From an uncultured Pirellulales bacterium (GTDB lineage: Bacteria; Planctomycetota; Planctomycetia; Pirellulales; Thermoguttaceae), in assembly GCA_938015445.1 (NCBI GenBank), contig CALLPE010000007.1, positions 87,871-151,870 of the forward strand: a stretch of 64,000 nt of DNA. The letters run 5' to 3'. How positions within the stretch are numbered: position 1 is the stretch's first letter; each line of letters opens with the position of its first letter. Below, one piece after another: positions 20,483 to 29,601 of the stretch. A model generated the notes under the pieces. It had not been told where the DNA came from. It made no database searches and saw only the letters and a list, made by a program, of their open reading frames with translations. The position numbers and the translations under genes were made by a program.

Positions 20483-21823
20483 ATGAGTATCTGGACCCAT
20501 GCAGACCTGCGGGCGTGTCGGCCATCGCTGGTGGTTCTGATGGCAGGCGCGATCTGCCTTGGGCGGGCGTCCGTCTCGGCGGGCGCTGCTGCCACTTCGC
20601 CGTTGCCGGAGAACATTGCGCTGCGGGCCACGGCCGAAGCCAGCTCGGAACACAATCAGCATTATCTGGCCAAGTTCGCCATCGACGGCCGCATACCGCC
20701 GGCGGGCAGTCGCAACGCCGACCTGCACGCAGCCTGGTGCGTGCTGAAGGCCCGTAGCGGCGATCAGGCCCAATTCACCCTCCGCTGGCCGCAGCCGGTG
20801 CCAGCGGCCGAAGTGGTGTACTATGGCCGCACCTCCTGGTTCATGAACGAATGCTGGAAGGACTACGAGCTGTACCTGGACGACCAAGCCGAGCCTGCCA
20901 TCAAGGGAACGCTGAAGATGGTCCACGGGCCGCAGCGGATCAAGCTGCCCGGCGGAAAAGTGCAAAAGATCACCCTCAGGTTCCTCAATTCCTATGGCGG
21001 ATTCAATCCAGGTGCGGCCGAGATAATGGTATTCGCCGTTAGTCCGACCGACGAGCAGCTTGCGGCCATCACCGCTGCGGCCACCATGAAAGTGGCGTTG
21101 CACGGCGGTTACCCGGTTCCTCCGGAGCTGATGCCGCCCATTGACCGCCCTAACCGTCAGCATCTGGAGGAGCTTATCCGGCAGTTGCGCGATCGGGTCG
21201 CTGCCAGGTGGCCGTCGGCCTCGCCGACGACAGGCACACAACCCGACACACAAGTATCGCCGGGATTATCCGCCGGGGAGTCACCCGCAGCGGCCAGGGG
21301 CCGACCAACTGCCGAAGAGTCGGCTCGGCGGCTGGTTGCGCTGGCTGCCGAAGTGGCCGATGCTGCCACGGATCGACTTGTGGAGCTTCAGCGCCGGGTG
21401 CTGCTGTACGATGTCGATCGCCTGCTAGTGGTCAAACGCTACGAGATCGAGGCCTCGCACGTTTACACATATCACTACGAAGGGCAGCGAAACGGCGGCG
21501 GCCTGTACGTCTTCCCGCTACACGATCCGCAAGCCCAGCCAATCGAACTGGTCAGTTCTCCCGACGGGCAGATACTCGACGCCGACCTGTCTTACGACGG
21601 CCGAGAGGTGGTTTTCAGTTGGCGGCGCGGCCGGCAGGGCTATCACATTTACAAAATCAACATCGACGGCAGTGGATTGGTGCAGCTTACCGACGGTCCC
21701 TGGCACGACTACAACCCCTGCTGGCTCCCCGACGGCGGCATCGCTTTCCGCAACATCCGGCGGCCGAGGATGGATATGCCCGGCGCCCAGCCCGATCAAT
21801 CGGTTAGCCGCGAGTGTCAATGA
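20483..21823 (+). CDS. Secreted F5/8-C plus TolB-like protein, possibly C-terminally truncated
   Basis: 446 residues. A leader ends near residue 35 (SVSAGAAATS). A galactose-binding F5/8 type C module spans about 35-185 (NIALRATAEASSEH, YYGRTSWFMNECWKDYELYLDD, ITLRFLNSYGGFNPGAAEI). A helical linker follows (RLVALAAEVADAATDRLVELQRRVLLYDVDRLLVVKR). The remainder starts a TolB-type propeller: DLSYDGREVVFSWRR, YHIYKINIDGSGLVQLTDGPWHDYNPCWLPDGGIAF. It then stops after 24 residues that no longer look like propeller. Relatives with this layout usually continue for several more blades, so truncation or decay is inferred. ATG has GGAGGGGAA upstream. A hairpin follows at 21839-21871. Confidence 0.7.
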   Translation: MSIWTHADLRACRPSLVVLMAGAICLGRASVSAGAAATSPLPENIALRATAEASSEHNQHYLAKFAIDGRIPPAGSRNADLHAAWCVLKARSGDQAQFTLRWPQPVPAAEVVYYGRTSWFMNECWKDYELYLDDQAEPAIKGTLKMVHGPQRIKLPGGKVQKITLRFLNSYGGFNPGAAEIMVFAVSPTDEQLAAITAAATMKVALHGGYPVPPELMPPIDRPNRQHLEELIRQLRDRVAARWPSASPTTGTQPDTQVSPGLSAGESPAAARGRPTAEESARRLVALAAEVADAATDRLVELQRRVLLYDVDRLLVVKRYEIEASHVYTYHYEGQRNGGGLYVFPLHDPQAQPIELVSSPDGQILDADLSYDGREVVFSWRRGRQGYHIYKINIDGSGLVQLTDGPWHDYNPCWLPDGGIAFRNIRRPRMDMPGAQPDQSVSRECQ

Positions 21824-21838
21824 ACGGGGCCTATAATC

Positions 21839-21871
21839 GCGCCCCACGGTTGTACATCGATGGTGGGGCGC
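21839..21871 (+). terminator. Perfect 9-bp hairpin, possible terminator
   Basis: GCGCCCCAC at 21839-21847 pairs with GTGGGGCGC at 21863-21871 across 15 nt, just after the stop at 21823. There is no T-run. A TATAAT at 21832-21837 overlaps its left side, so it could instead be the start of a transcript for the gene at 21964. Confidence 0.45.
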
Positions 21872-21872
21872 T

Positions 21873-21944
21873 GTAATCATGAGGAAGTGTTGCTTGCCAT
21901 GAATCAACGTAATCATGAGGAAGTGTTCCTTGGCATGAATCAAC
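21873..21944 (+). repeat. Two contiguous 36-bp tandem units
   Basis: Unit 1 (21873-21908) and unit 2 (21909-21944) differ at only two positions; both begin GTAATCATGAGGAAGTGTT and end CATGAATCAAC. They sit 20 bp before the start codon of the NagB-like gene and so lie in its leader. Each unit carries an ATGAGGAAG that could mimic a ribosome site. Confidence 0.85.
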
Positions 21945-21963
21945 CAGACTGAAGGAGCTTGCG

Positions 21964-22896
21964 ATGGCTCGTCCGCTCAGTAAAGTCGCGCCCGATTGGT
22001 GGGATTACACTACCTTGGACCCAGAAATCCTTGCCGACGCCGCCCGCCTGACCGTCGAGGACATGGAGCGTCTTTCCCGGCCGGGATTCCGCGTGGTGAT
22101 GTATGACACCCTGGAGGAATTCTATCTGGCCGAGGCGCTGGAATACGTCAACGCCTGGCGGCAATCGACCGAGGACAATCCGGCGGGGATTTGCGGGCCT
22201 ATCGGTCCCACCGAGCAATTGCCCCTGGTGGCCAGAATCGTCAACGAGTTGCAGCTTGACGTGCGCAGCGCTCACTTTTGGGGAATGGACGAATGGGTGG
22301 ATGAACAGGGGAATCCGGTCCCTACTACGCATCCCTTAAGTTTTGCCCGGGCAGACATGGAATTGTGCTTTAACCGCATCGACCCCAAGTTGCGCATGCC
22401 TCATGACCATCTCCACTTCCCCACAGGCGATCTGGAGGCGTATAGCCGCACCTACGACCAGATCCGCTGCGTAGTGATGCAGGGCGGTCAAGGGGAGGTG
22501 AAGCACTGGGCCTTCAACGATCCTCCCCGCCGACTGCCGCCGTGGACCGACCAACCGCCTCCACCGGAGGAATACCGCAAGCTGTGTACCCGGGTGACCG
22601 ATCTGCATCCGATGACCATTATCCAGAACGCACGGACTTCGGGGGGAGGGCAAGTGGCGCTGGTTCCCACCAAGGCAGCCACTGTTGGACCGGTGGAAAC
22701 GTGGAAGGCAGAGAAGGTTTCCATCTGGCAGGCAGGCAATCACGACAATCCCTTCGGCATGAGGTTGACGGCCCTGATGATCTCCAAGAAGATCGCCGAC
22801 AGTGCGGTGCCCATGTCGCTGCTGGCCGATCACCCCAATGTACAGTTCAACTATTACCGCAAGGGAGTTGGTGTGGTGGCCACCGAAATGCATTGA
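21964..22896 (+). CDS. Glucosamine-6-phosphate isomerase/deaminase-like protein
   Basis: 310 residues, cytoplasmic. The NagB/6-phosphogluconolactonase fold is supported by HFWGMDEWV (the FxxDEY/W catalytic segment), [17 protein letters not shown] (counterpart of GxGxDGHIAFNEP, keeping the His and Asn-Asp/Pro) and [25 protein letters not shown] near the end. The N-terminal phosphate loop reads [10 protein letters not shown] instead of LATGSTP. NagB converts glucosamine-6-phosphate to fructose-6-phosphate plus ammonia. The divergent phosphate loop leaves the substrate open. ATG 21964 has AAGGAG 7 nt upstream and the 36-bp repeats before that. mutL starts 64 bp downstream and may be cotranscribed. 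Confidence 0.8.
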   Translation: MARPLSKVAPDWWDYTTLDPEILADAARLTVEDMERLSRPGFRVVMYDTLEEFYLAEALEYVNAWRQSTEDNPAGICGPIGPTEQLPLVARIVNELQLDVRSAHFWGMDEWVDEQGNPVPTTHPLSFARADMELCFNRIDPKLRMPHDHLHFPTGDLEAYSRTYDQIRCVVMQGGQGEVKHWAFNDPPRRLPPWTDQPPPPEEYRKLCTRVTDLHPMTIIQNARTSGGGQVALVPTKAATVGPVETWKAEKVSIWQAGNHDNPFGMRLTALMISKKIADSAVPMSLLADHPNVQFNYYRKGVGVVATEMH

Positions 22897-22960
22897 TGTG
22901 ATAGGAGGGAAACCTTGCCGCGGCCGGATGTGGGAGTTCGTGCCGTCGGTAGCGATTGTC

Positions 22961-25024
22961 ATGCCTATACGTCGGTTGCCGGAAAGTCTGGTCAACAAGA
23001 TTGCCGCCGGAGAGGTGATCGAGCGTCCGGCCAGCGTGGTCAAGGAATTGCTGGAGAACGCGGTAGATGCCGGCGCGCAGCGGATCGACGTGTCGGTCCT
23101 GAGCGGCGGGCTGGAACTGATCCGCGTGGCCGACGATGGATGCGGCATCCCGGCCGAGGAGCTGCCCCTGGCCGTCGCGCCGCACGCCACCAGCAAGCTT
23201 CAGGCGGCGGAAGACCTGTTTTGCGTGCGCACGCTGGGCTTTCGGGGCGAGGCGCTGGCCTCGATCGCCGAGGTCAGCCGTATGACCATCCGCAGCCGCA
23301 CTGCCGACAGCGCCGCCGGCGCCCAACTGGAAGTGGTCGGCGGCACCGTCGGTCAGGTCGTCCCCTGTGCAGCGGCGGTGGGAACAGTAGTCGAGGTGCG
23401 CGAGTTGTTCTTCAATACGCCGGTACGTCGCCGGTTCCTGCGGGCACCGCAGACCGAACTTTCGCACGTGTGCGAGGCATTCATCCGCATCGCTTTGGCT
23501 ACGTCGGGAGTGCATTTCAGCTTGCGACACAACGACCGCCCATTGCTGGAAGTGGAAGCCGAGGCGGACCTGCGGCAGCGCATCGCCAGGCTGTTCGGCC
23601 CGGAACTGGCCGACAGCCTCATTGCCGTGCAGAGCAGCGACGGGCCGGTAAGCATTTCTGGTTATGTGGCCCCGCCGGCGCACAGCCGCAGCCACAATCG
23701 GATGCAGTATTTCTTTCTCAACGGTCGGTATATACGCGATCGGGCGTTGCAACACGCGCTGGGCGAGGCCTACCGGGGACTGTTGATGAGCGGGCGCTAT
23801 CCGATCGCGTTTCTGGTGTTCTCCATGCCGCCGGAATTGGTGGACGTAAACGTGCATCCGACCAAATTGGAAGTGCGTTTCCAGGACGGCGGCCGGTTAT
23901 ACAGTCAGTTGCTTTCCGCGCTGCGCAGCAAGTTCTTGACCAGCGATCTGGCGCCGCGCATGCCCGGCCAGTCGCTGGCTGCGCCGGGCGAAGCGAATGG
24001 TTCCGAGAGCCAGCCTGAAGGGGCCGAGCAACTCCGTTTCCGTCAACAGTTCGTCCAGTGGGCCAAAGCCCAGGTATCGAGCTGGCCCACCGCCGACACG
24101 GGCGACAGCAACGCTGCCGCCCGGGCGGTGTTCAATGTGGGGCGCGGGCCGCGACCTGCCGGGCCGCTGGTGGTGCAGCGGATCGACAGGCCGGCGCCGG
24201 CGCCGTCGGCCGGGCCGCATCCCGCCGTAGCACCGCCGTCGCATGGTGAGCAGACCGCTCGCTCTACCCCAGATGATAAGGTACCGCATGGGCAATCCTC
24301 TGTCGGATTGGAGGAAGCTGCTTTTAATCCTCTTTTGTCCGGAGGATGGCCGACCGGCGCTATCGGGAAGGACGACCAGGCGGAGTGTGCACCACAGACC
24401 GGGCAACCAGCGAGCGCTCGGGTTGGGGCGGCGCCTGAGTACGCATCAGCAGGGAGCAGACCTCCGGCCCTCCAGATACACAACAAGTACTTGGTGACCG
24501 AGACGGAAGAAGGCGTGCTGGTCATCGACCAACACGCACTGCACGAGCGAATATTGTACGAACACCTGCGGCGGCGCGTGCATTCCGGCGCCATCGAAAT
24601 ACAAAACCTGCTTGTGCCGGAGCCGGTCGATCTGGGGCCTGCCGAAGCAGCCGCTGCGCTGGAGCACCGTGCACTGCTGGGGCAGTTGGGAATCTGCGTG
24701 GAACCATTCGGGGGCAATACGGTGTTGATCACCGGTTTTCCGGCGATGTTGGCCAACCTGGACCCGGTGGAATTGCTGCGCAATCTGATCGCTGAGCTGA
24801 CCGAAAGCGGCCGCCCGCCAGACCGACTGGCGGTGCTCGACCGCTTGTTGCACACCATCGCTTGCAGGGCGGCAGTGAAGGCCGGCGACCGGCTCAGCGA
24901 CGAGGAAATTCGCACGCTGCTGGAACAACGCCATTTGGTGGGCGACCACCATCATTGTCCGCACGGACGCCCCACCGCTGTGATACTGACGCGCGAGGAA
25001 CTCGACCGGCAGTTTGGTCGGTAG
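22961..25024 (+). CDS. mutL: DNA mismatch repair protein MutL (endonuclease type)
   Basis: 687 residues. The N-terminal GHKL ATPase is complete: NKIAAGEVIERPASVVKELLENAVDAGA, VADDGCGIP, HATSKL and GFRGEALASIAEVSRM, followed by FFLNGRYIRD and VDVNVHPTKLEVRF. A linker of about 130 residues rich in Pro, Ala and Gln is variable, as usual. The C-terminal dimerisation domain holds DQHALHERILYE, an exact DQHAx2Ex4E metal-endonuclease motif, plus ACRAAVKAGD and CPHGRPT, so it is predicted to nick DNA itself, as in organisms without MutH. ATG 22961 is chosen because the family begins MPIRRLP; no ribosome site is close, which with the 64-bp gap to the upstream gene may mean coupling. MutS is not in the window. 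Confidence 0.95.
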   Translation: MPIRRLPESLVNKIAAGEVIERPASVVKELLENAVDAGAQRIDVSVLSGGLELIRVADDGCGIPAEELPLAVAPHATSKLQAAEDLFCVRTLGFRGEALASIAEVSRMTIRSRTADSAAGAQLEVVGGTVGQVVPCAAAVGTVVEVRELFFNTPVRRRFLRAPQTELSHVCEAFIRIALATSGVHFSLRHNDRPLLEVEAEADLRQRIARLFGPELADSLIAVQSSDGPVSISGYVAPPAHSRSHNRMQYFFLNGRYIRDRALQHALGEAYRGLLMSGRYPIAFLVFSMPPELVDVNVHPTKLEVRFQDGGRLYSQLLSALRSKFLTSDLAPRMPGQSLAAPGEANGSESQPEGAEQLRFRQQFVQWAKAQVSSWPTADTGDSNAAARAVFNVGRGPRPAGPLVVQRIDRPAPAPSAGPHPAVAPPSHGEQTARSTPDDKVPHGQSSVGLEEAAFNPLLSGGWPTGAIGKDDQAECAPQTGQPASARVGAAPEYASAGSRPPALQIHNKYLVTETEEGVLVIDQHALHERILYEHLRRRVHSGAIEIQNLLVPEPVDLGPAEAAAALEHRALLGQLGICVEPFGGNTVLITGFPAMLANLDPVELLRNLIAELTESGRPPDRLAVLDRLLHTIACRAAVKAGDRLSDEEIRTLLEQRHLVGDHHHCPHGRPTAVILTREELDRQFGR

Positions 25025-25042
25025 CCGACCTATGTGCGTTGC

Positions 25043-25068
25043 GCAGTGCAACAGCCGAGGCGCACTGC
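25043..25068. terminator. Weak stem-loop between convergent genes
   Basis: GCAGTGC at 25043-25049 pairs with GCACTGC at 25062-25068 across 12 nt in the 100-bp gap between the mutL and S46 peptidase stops. There is no T-run; a bidirectional terminator is only plausible from position. Confidence 0.35.
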
Positions 25069-25124
25069 TACGTGCCCCGGCCATCCTAAGCCAATCTGTG
25101 CGCAGCACCGTATGGCTAGAACTG

Positions 25125-27224
25125 TTACCGCCCCAACTCGTCGGCCAGCCGGCCGGCGTCGTATATTTTTCGCAAGGCCTCGACAACCGCGCGGCAATCG
25201 ACCGAGGTGGCTCGGCCTTGCTCGTCGCTGAAGGCGTAATCCCACACCAGCGACTGGATATTGCCGTCGAAGATCACGCCTACAACCTCGCCTTGACGGT
25301 TGACGACCGGGCTGCCCGAGTTGCCCCCGATGATGTCGGCGGTGGACACGAAATTCAGCGGGGTGCTCAAGTCCAGTTCGTCTTTGCGCTGCGTCCAGCT
25401 TGCGGGCAACTGGAAGGGTGGCTTGTGGCCGTGTTTTTCGGCGTGTCGGAAGGCGTCGCCGATGGTGGTCCAGGGGGGGACTTGTCTTCCGTTTTCGGTA
25501 TACCCTTTGACCACGCCGAACGACAGCCGCAGCGTGAAGGTGGCGTCGGGATACAGATCGGTGCCGTACACGGCGAACCGGGCCTGTGCCAGCCGCTGAT
25601 AAGCCTGACGCTGGGGTTCCTCCACCTGTTCTTCGATGATTTTGCGAACTGCGCGGGCTTCTTCATCGACCAGCCGGGCCAAGACGAGCATGGCGTCGGT
25701 CGACTGCTCGATGGCCTTCAGTCCGCCCTCGGAAAGCTGTTTGCGGACTGCCACGTCGGCCAGTTTGCTGCCCGAAACCAGCTCGACGGCCCGTTGCTGC
25801 GGCGAGCGACCGGCCAAGACCTTCTGCACCAGCCCGTTGCGCCAGCCGAGCATTTCCACCATCATCGACAAGCTGTCGGCCAGTTTGACGGTCTCCAGGT
25901 CGTCGTAGATGGGGGCTTCGGAAAATAGCTGTTGTTTGAGCGACTCGAGGTTCGATTCGCGGTATTCCCGCAGCCGCTCGGCGTTGGGTTTTTGCGTTTC
26001 CTGCGCCAGGCGGAGCAGACCGCGGGCGATGCGGAACAGCTCGCAGTTGAACGCCGCGCCGCGCTCCAGCAAGTCGTAGCGCAAGAATGCTTTGCTCCAC
26101 ACCGGCAGTGTGGCGGCCACGTCTTGCCAGGGATCGCCGCACTGCTGTTTGAGTTTGGCGTCGGCCTCGACCGCGGCGCGAAGGGCCTGTTCGGCGGCCG
26201 CCTTCTGCCGCATCACCGCCGGGTCGTGAAGGCCCGCCAGCCGCCCCAGGAAGGCCTTGCGGGCGTTCTGAACGCCAAACAGATCGTCCTGCGCGCGGCG
26301 GGCATTCTCGTCGCTCCGTTCGCTGAAAGTCCTTAGCGACACCTCCCAGCGGCGCAGTTTGTTCAGCGCGTGGGGCAACTGGCGGTCACGGATGAACTCC
26401 AGATGGGCCAGCGTGTTCTGTCGGCTGGTGCGGCCGGGATGTCCGGAGACGAACACTAGCTCGCCGTCGCCGACGCCTTTTTGGCTCCAGCGCAAGAAGG
26501 CCGGCGGCTTGACCGGCTTGCCGTCCTCGTACACGCGGAAGAAGCACACATCCAGATCGTGCCGGGGATACTCGAAGTTGTCCGGATCGCCGCCGAAGAA
26601 GGCGATGGCCAGCTCCGGTGCGAACACCAGCCGCACATCGGTGTACTTCTTGAAGCGATACAGGTGATACAGCCCACCGTGGTACAAAGTTATCACGTCG
26701 CTGCGCAGCCCGGTCTGATCGAGCGATTCCTTTTCGATGGTGTTCATCACCGCGCGGCGGGCCTTTTCCGCCTCGGCCGGGTCCATTCCCGGCTTGACCG
26801 CCGCCTGGACCCGCTCGGTCACATCCTCGATGCTCATCAGCACGTTGAGTTCCAGATCGACACAGCGGAGTTCTTCCTCGCGCGTGCGGGCATAAAAGCC
26901 CTCTTTGACGTAATCTTTGTCCTTGGTGCTGAGTTTCTGCATGGCATCGGCCCCGACGTGGTGATTGGTCATTACCAGCCCCTCGGACGAAACAAAAGAA
27001 CCGGAGCCGCCGCTGTTGAACCGCACCGAGGCACGCTGCAAGTGCTCGTACCACTGTTGGGGTGGGTCGAAGTTGTATTTCTCCTTCAGCAATTTCTTGG
27101 GCGGATTGTTGAACAGCCACATCCCTTCGTCGGCCAGCAGAGGCAAATCGGGCAGGACAAACAAGCTCATAAAAGTCCCCAAAAACAAAGTCGGAAGCCA
27201 GCGATTTTGTAGTGCGGTTCTCAT
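25125..27224 (-). CDS. S46 family dipeptidyl-peptidase (DPP7-like)
   Basis: 699 residues. A leader at 1-31 (FMSLFVLPDLPLLADEG) sends it to the periplasm. The chymotrypsin-like fold carries TNHHVG (His88/89), GGDPDNFEYPRHDLD with the catalytic Asp, and GGNSGSP with Ser at about 636. FDGN follows the serine; in characterised S46 enzymes Gly at this place goes with DPP7-type preference for hydrophobic P1 residues and Arg with DPP11-type acidic preference, so DPP7-like cleavage is inferred. S46 enzymes remove dipeptides from N-termini. ATG 27224 has AGGAG 7 nt upstream and overlaps the transporter stop as ATGA, so the two are translationally coupled. Confidence 0.92.
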   Translation of the reverse strand: MRTALQNRWLPTLFLGTFMSLFVLPDLPLLADEGMWLFNNPPKKLLKEKYNFDPPQQWYEHLQRASVRFNSGGSGSFVSSEGLVMTNHHVGADAMQKLSTKDKDYVKEGFYARTREEELRCVDLELNVLMSIEDVTERVQAAVKPGMDPAEAEKARRAVMNTIEKESLDQTGLRSDVITLYHGGLYHLYRFKKYTDVRLVFAPELAIAFFGGDPDNFEYPRHDLDVCFFRVYEDGKPVKPPAFLRWSQKGVGDGELVFVSGHPGRTSRQNTLAHLEFIRDRQLPHALNKLRRWEVSLRTFSERSDENARRAQDDLFGVQNARKAFLGRLAGLHDPAVMRQKAAAEQALRAAVEADAKLKQQCGDPWQDVAATLPVWSKAFLRYDLLERGAAFNCELFRIARGLLRLAQETQKPNAERLREYRESNLESLKQQLFSEAPIYDDLETVKLADSLSMMVEMLGWRNGLVQKVLAGRSPQQRAVELVSGSKLADVAVRKQLSEGGLKAIEQSTDAMLVLARLVDEEARAVRKIIEEQVEEPQRQAYQRLAQARFAVYGTDLYPDATFTLRLSFGVVKGYTENGRQVPPWTTIGDAFRHAEKHGHKPPFQLPASWTQRKDELDLSTPLNFVSTADIIGGNSGSPVVNRQGEVVGVIFDGNIQSLVWDYAFSDEQGRATSVDCRAVVEALRKIYDAGRLADELGR

Positions 27225-29551
27225 CGTGGGTTCTCCTGATTGGTTTGCGCGACTATCCCTTCCGGCGATGACTCTGGCCGTCGCGTACCGGCCCAGAGCA
27301 ACAGGGCCACCAACACCGCGAAGGCCACCAGCGCCAGCCCATTGAACTCGGGGTCCACTCCCACGGCATTCCAGAATCCCTCGCCGATCGAGCCGAGGCG
27401 TTTGGGAATCTCGTCGCTGAAGTATAGGAAGGCGATCAACACGCCGGCGATTGCGCCGCCGGCGATGTAGCCGGTGGACATCAGCACGCCAGGACTCATT
27501 TCCGACTGTAGTTCCGCCGACGTGTGTCCTGCGGCCTGGTTTTGAGGGGCCTGCCGGGCAGCCGCGTAACGATCTACCACCCAACGGACGATCCCGCCGA
27601 CGAACACCGGCGTGGATAGCGACAAGGGCAGATAAACCCCCACAGCAAACGGCAACGACGGCACACGGCTCAGCTCAAGCACCACCGCGATGAACACCCC
27701 CAGCAGAACCAGCGTCCAAGGCAAGCGCTGCTGCAAGATGCCATCGACGATCAGGGCCATGAGTTGGTTTTGCGGAGCTTCGTACTTGCGGACCGGTGTG
27801 CCGTCGTCGCGGTGCGTCAGGCGGCCGCACACGCCCGGATCGACCAAGTAGCAGATCTTACCCGCGGCGTCCACCAGGTATTTTCCCCGGGGAATGCCTT
27901 GGCGGATAGACTCGGCCTGGTTCACCTGCCAGACGTAGTACGTGGCCTCGTCGCCGGGGGCGCGAGCTTCGGGGAGCCGCAGTGCGGCGACCTCCGGGGG
28001 GTGCTTAGGTGTAGGGAGATTCTGCCGGCTGTAAACGGTGCTTGCATCGTTGAGTACCAGAATCGTGTAGCCCATCACCAGCGCCGAGCTGATCGCCCCA
28101 ACGATGATTCCCACCTGCTGATATTTGGGCGTTCCGCCCACCAGGAAACCGGTCTTGAGGTCTTGCGAGGTAGTGCCGCCGTTGGAGGCCGCCACGCATA
28201 CCACGCCGGCCACGGTCATGGCGATCAGTCGGTCTTCGTCGCTGGTCCATCCCAGGGCCAGGAAGATCAGGCACGTCAGCAGCAGCGTGGCGACGGTCAT
28301 GCCGGAAATGGGATTGGACGAAGAGCCGATCTCGCCGGTCAACCGCGAGGAAACCGTCACGAACAAAAAGCCGAACAGTACGATCAGCACAGCACCCATC
28401 AGACTTGTGCCGCCCAGTGGAGTGCCCACCGGCAGTACAGTCCAAATGGCGACCACCAGGCCCAGTGTGCCAAGTAGCACGAAGCTCATGGGCAGGTCCT
28501 GGTCGGTGCGGCGGAGGGCCAGTGCACGTCCGGCGGCGGTGGCGCGCACGTCGCGCAAGCCCACCGCGATGGAACTAACAATCAGCGGCAACGCCCGGCA
28601 CAGGTTGATTATCCCCCCGGTGGCCACGGCGCCGGCGCCGATATACAGGATGTACGCGCTACGGATTTCGCTGGGCGACATCTCAGCAATGCGTTTAGCG
28701 GCAGGAGGGATGGGTTCGGGCAGGGCGTCGCCGAAGAAGCAAATCGCCGGCACCAATACGAAGTACGACAGCAGCGCTCCGGCCAGCATGATGCAAGCCA
28801 CGCGCGTACCGATGATGTATCCCACGCCCAGCAGGGTGGGATTGACCTCCATGGCCGGCATCGCCCCGCGGAAGTTTTTTATCAAGGTGGCGGGCGTTTC
28901 TTTCCAGAACTTCAGCCCCAGCATGAGGAACTGATACACAAAGGCGATGCCGAAGCCGGTGAACACGGTTCTGGCGGTAGCCCCGCCTTGCTCGCCGACG
29001 ATCAGTACATCGGCGCAGGCGGTGCCTTCAGGGTATTTGAGAACTCCGTGCTGTTTGACGATGAAAGCCCGGCGCAGCGGGATCATCATCAGAATGCCCA
29101 GCACGCCACCTAGCACCGCCACGACCATCACCCGCAGCGGCTCCATGTCGAATCCCAGCAGGATGACCGCGGGCATGGTCACGCCCACGCCGAAGGCGAT
29201 CGACTCGCCGGCCGAACCGGTCGTCTGCACGATGTTGTTTTCTAGGATCGTCGCCCGGCGAAACCCGGAGAGCCGCGATATCAAGCGGAATAGAGTAATC
29301 GACAACACGGCTACGGGAATGGAGGCCGAGACGGTCATCCCCACCTTGAGCACCAGATACAACGACGAGGCCCCGAAGATGATCCCCAGTACCGCTCCCA
29401 GCACCAGCGCCGAGAGGGTCAGCTCGGGCATAATTACTTCGTCGGGCACATAAGGTTTGAAGGTTGGCGGTTTGTCGCTGGATTGGCTCACGGGCGAAGT
29501 CTCTCCGCTCGACTGACGGTCGATGCGCCGAGTGGATGAAACCGTCCTCAT
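27221..29551 (-). CDS. OPT family oligopeptide transporter
   Basis: 776 residues with about 14-16 hydrophobic segments. The N-terminal PELTLSALVLGAVLGIIFGASSLYLVLKVGMTVSASIPVAVLSI, FRRATILENNIVQTTGSAGES and KYPEGTACADVLIVGEQGG are signatures of the bacterial OPT branch (peptide, and in some members metal-chelate, proton symporters in the inner membrane). A soluble loop of about 70 residues containing LVDPGVCGRLTHRDDGTPVRKYEAPQ lies in the second half, typical of this subgroup. ATG 29551 has GGAG 6 nt upstream. It is first in a two-gene unit with the S46 dipeptidyl-peptidase, which suggests uptake of the dipeptides that enzyme releases. An 8-bp repeat array sits directly upstream. Confidence 0.93.
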   Translation of the reverse strand: MRTVSSTRRIDRQSSGETSPVSQSSDKPPTFKPYVPDEVIMPELTLSALVLGAVLGIIFGASSLYLVLKVGMTVSASIPVAVLSITLFRLISRLSGFRRATILENNIVQTTGSAGESIAFGVGVTMPAVILLGFDMEPLRVMVVAVLGGVLGILMMIPLRRAFIVKQHGVLKYPEGTACADVLIVGEQGGATARTVFTGFGIAFVYQFLMLGLKFWKETPATLIKNFRGAMPAMEVNPTLLGVGYIIGTRVACIMLAGALLSYFVLVPAICFFGDALPEPIPPAAKRIAEMSPSEIRSAYILYIGAGAVATGGIINLCRALPLIVSSIAVGLRDVRATAAGRALALRRTDQDLPMSFVLLGTLGLVVAIWTVLPVGTPLGGTSLMGAVLIVLFGFLFVTVSSRLTGEIGSSSNPISGMTVATLLLTCLIFLALGWTSDEDRLIAMTVAGVVCVAASNGGTTSQDLKTGFLVGGTPKYQQVGIIVGAISSALVMGYTILVLNDASTVYSRQNLPTPKHPPEVAALRLPEARAPGDEATYYVWQVNQAESIRQGIPRGKYLVDAAGKICYLVDPGVCGRLTHRDDGTPVRKYEAPQNQLMALIVDGILQQRLPWTLVLLGVFIAVVLELSRVPSLPFAVGVYLPLSLSTPVFVGGIVRWVVDRYAAARQAPQNQAAGHTSAELQSEMSPGVLMSTGYIAGGAIAGVLIAFLYFSDEIPKRLGSIGEGFWNAVGVDPEFNGLALVAFAVLVALLLWAGTRRPESSPEGIVAQTNQENPR

Positions 29552-29569
29552 TCACTCTCCAACAGGACC

Positions 29570-29601
29570 GAAGTAATGAAGTAATGAAGTAATGAAGTAA
29601 T
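29570..29601. repeat. Four perfect copies of an 8-bp repeat before the peptide transporter
   Basis: GAAGTAAT occurs four times without interruption (29570-29601), reading ATTACTTC on the transporter strand, and begins 19 bp upstream of its start codon, just before the ribosome site. Perfect copies suggest recent slippage. The remainder of the 318-bp divergent gap (29602-29869) shows no gene and no clear promoter. Confidence 0.9.

Noticed and set aside
22915..24018. Plus-strand ORF of 367 codons with a good AGGAGG before a TTG
   Set aside because: It is the +1 shadow of mutL: composition is Arg/Gly/Ala-rich and every motif is in the mutL frame.
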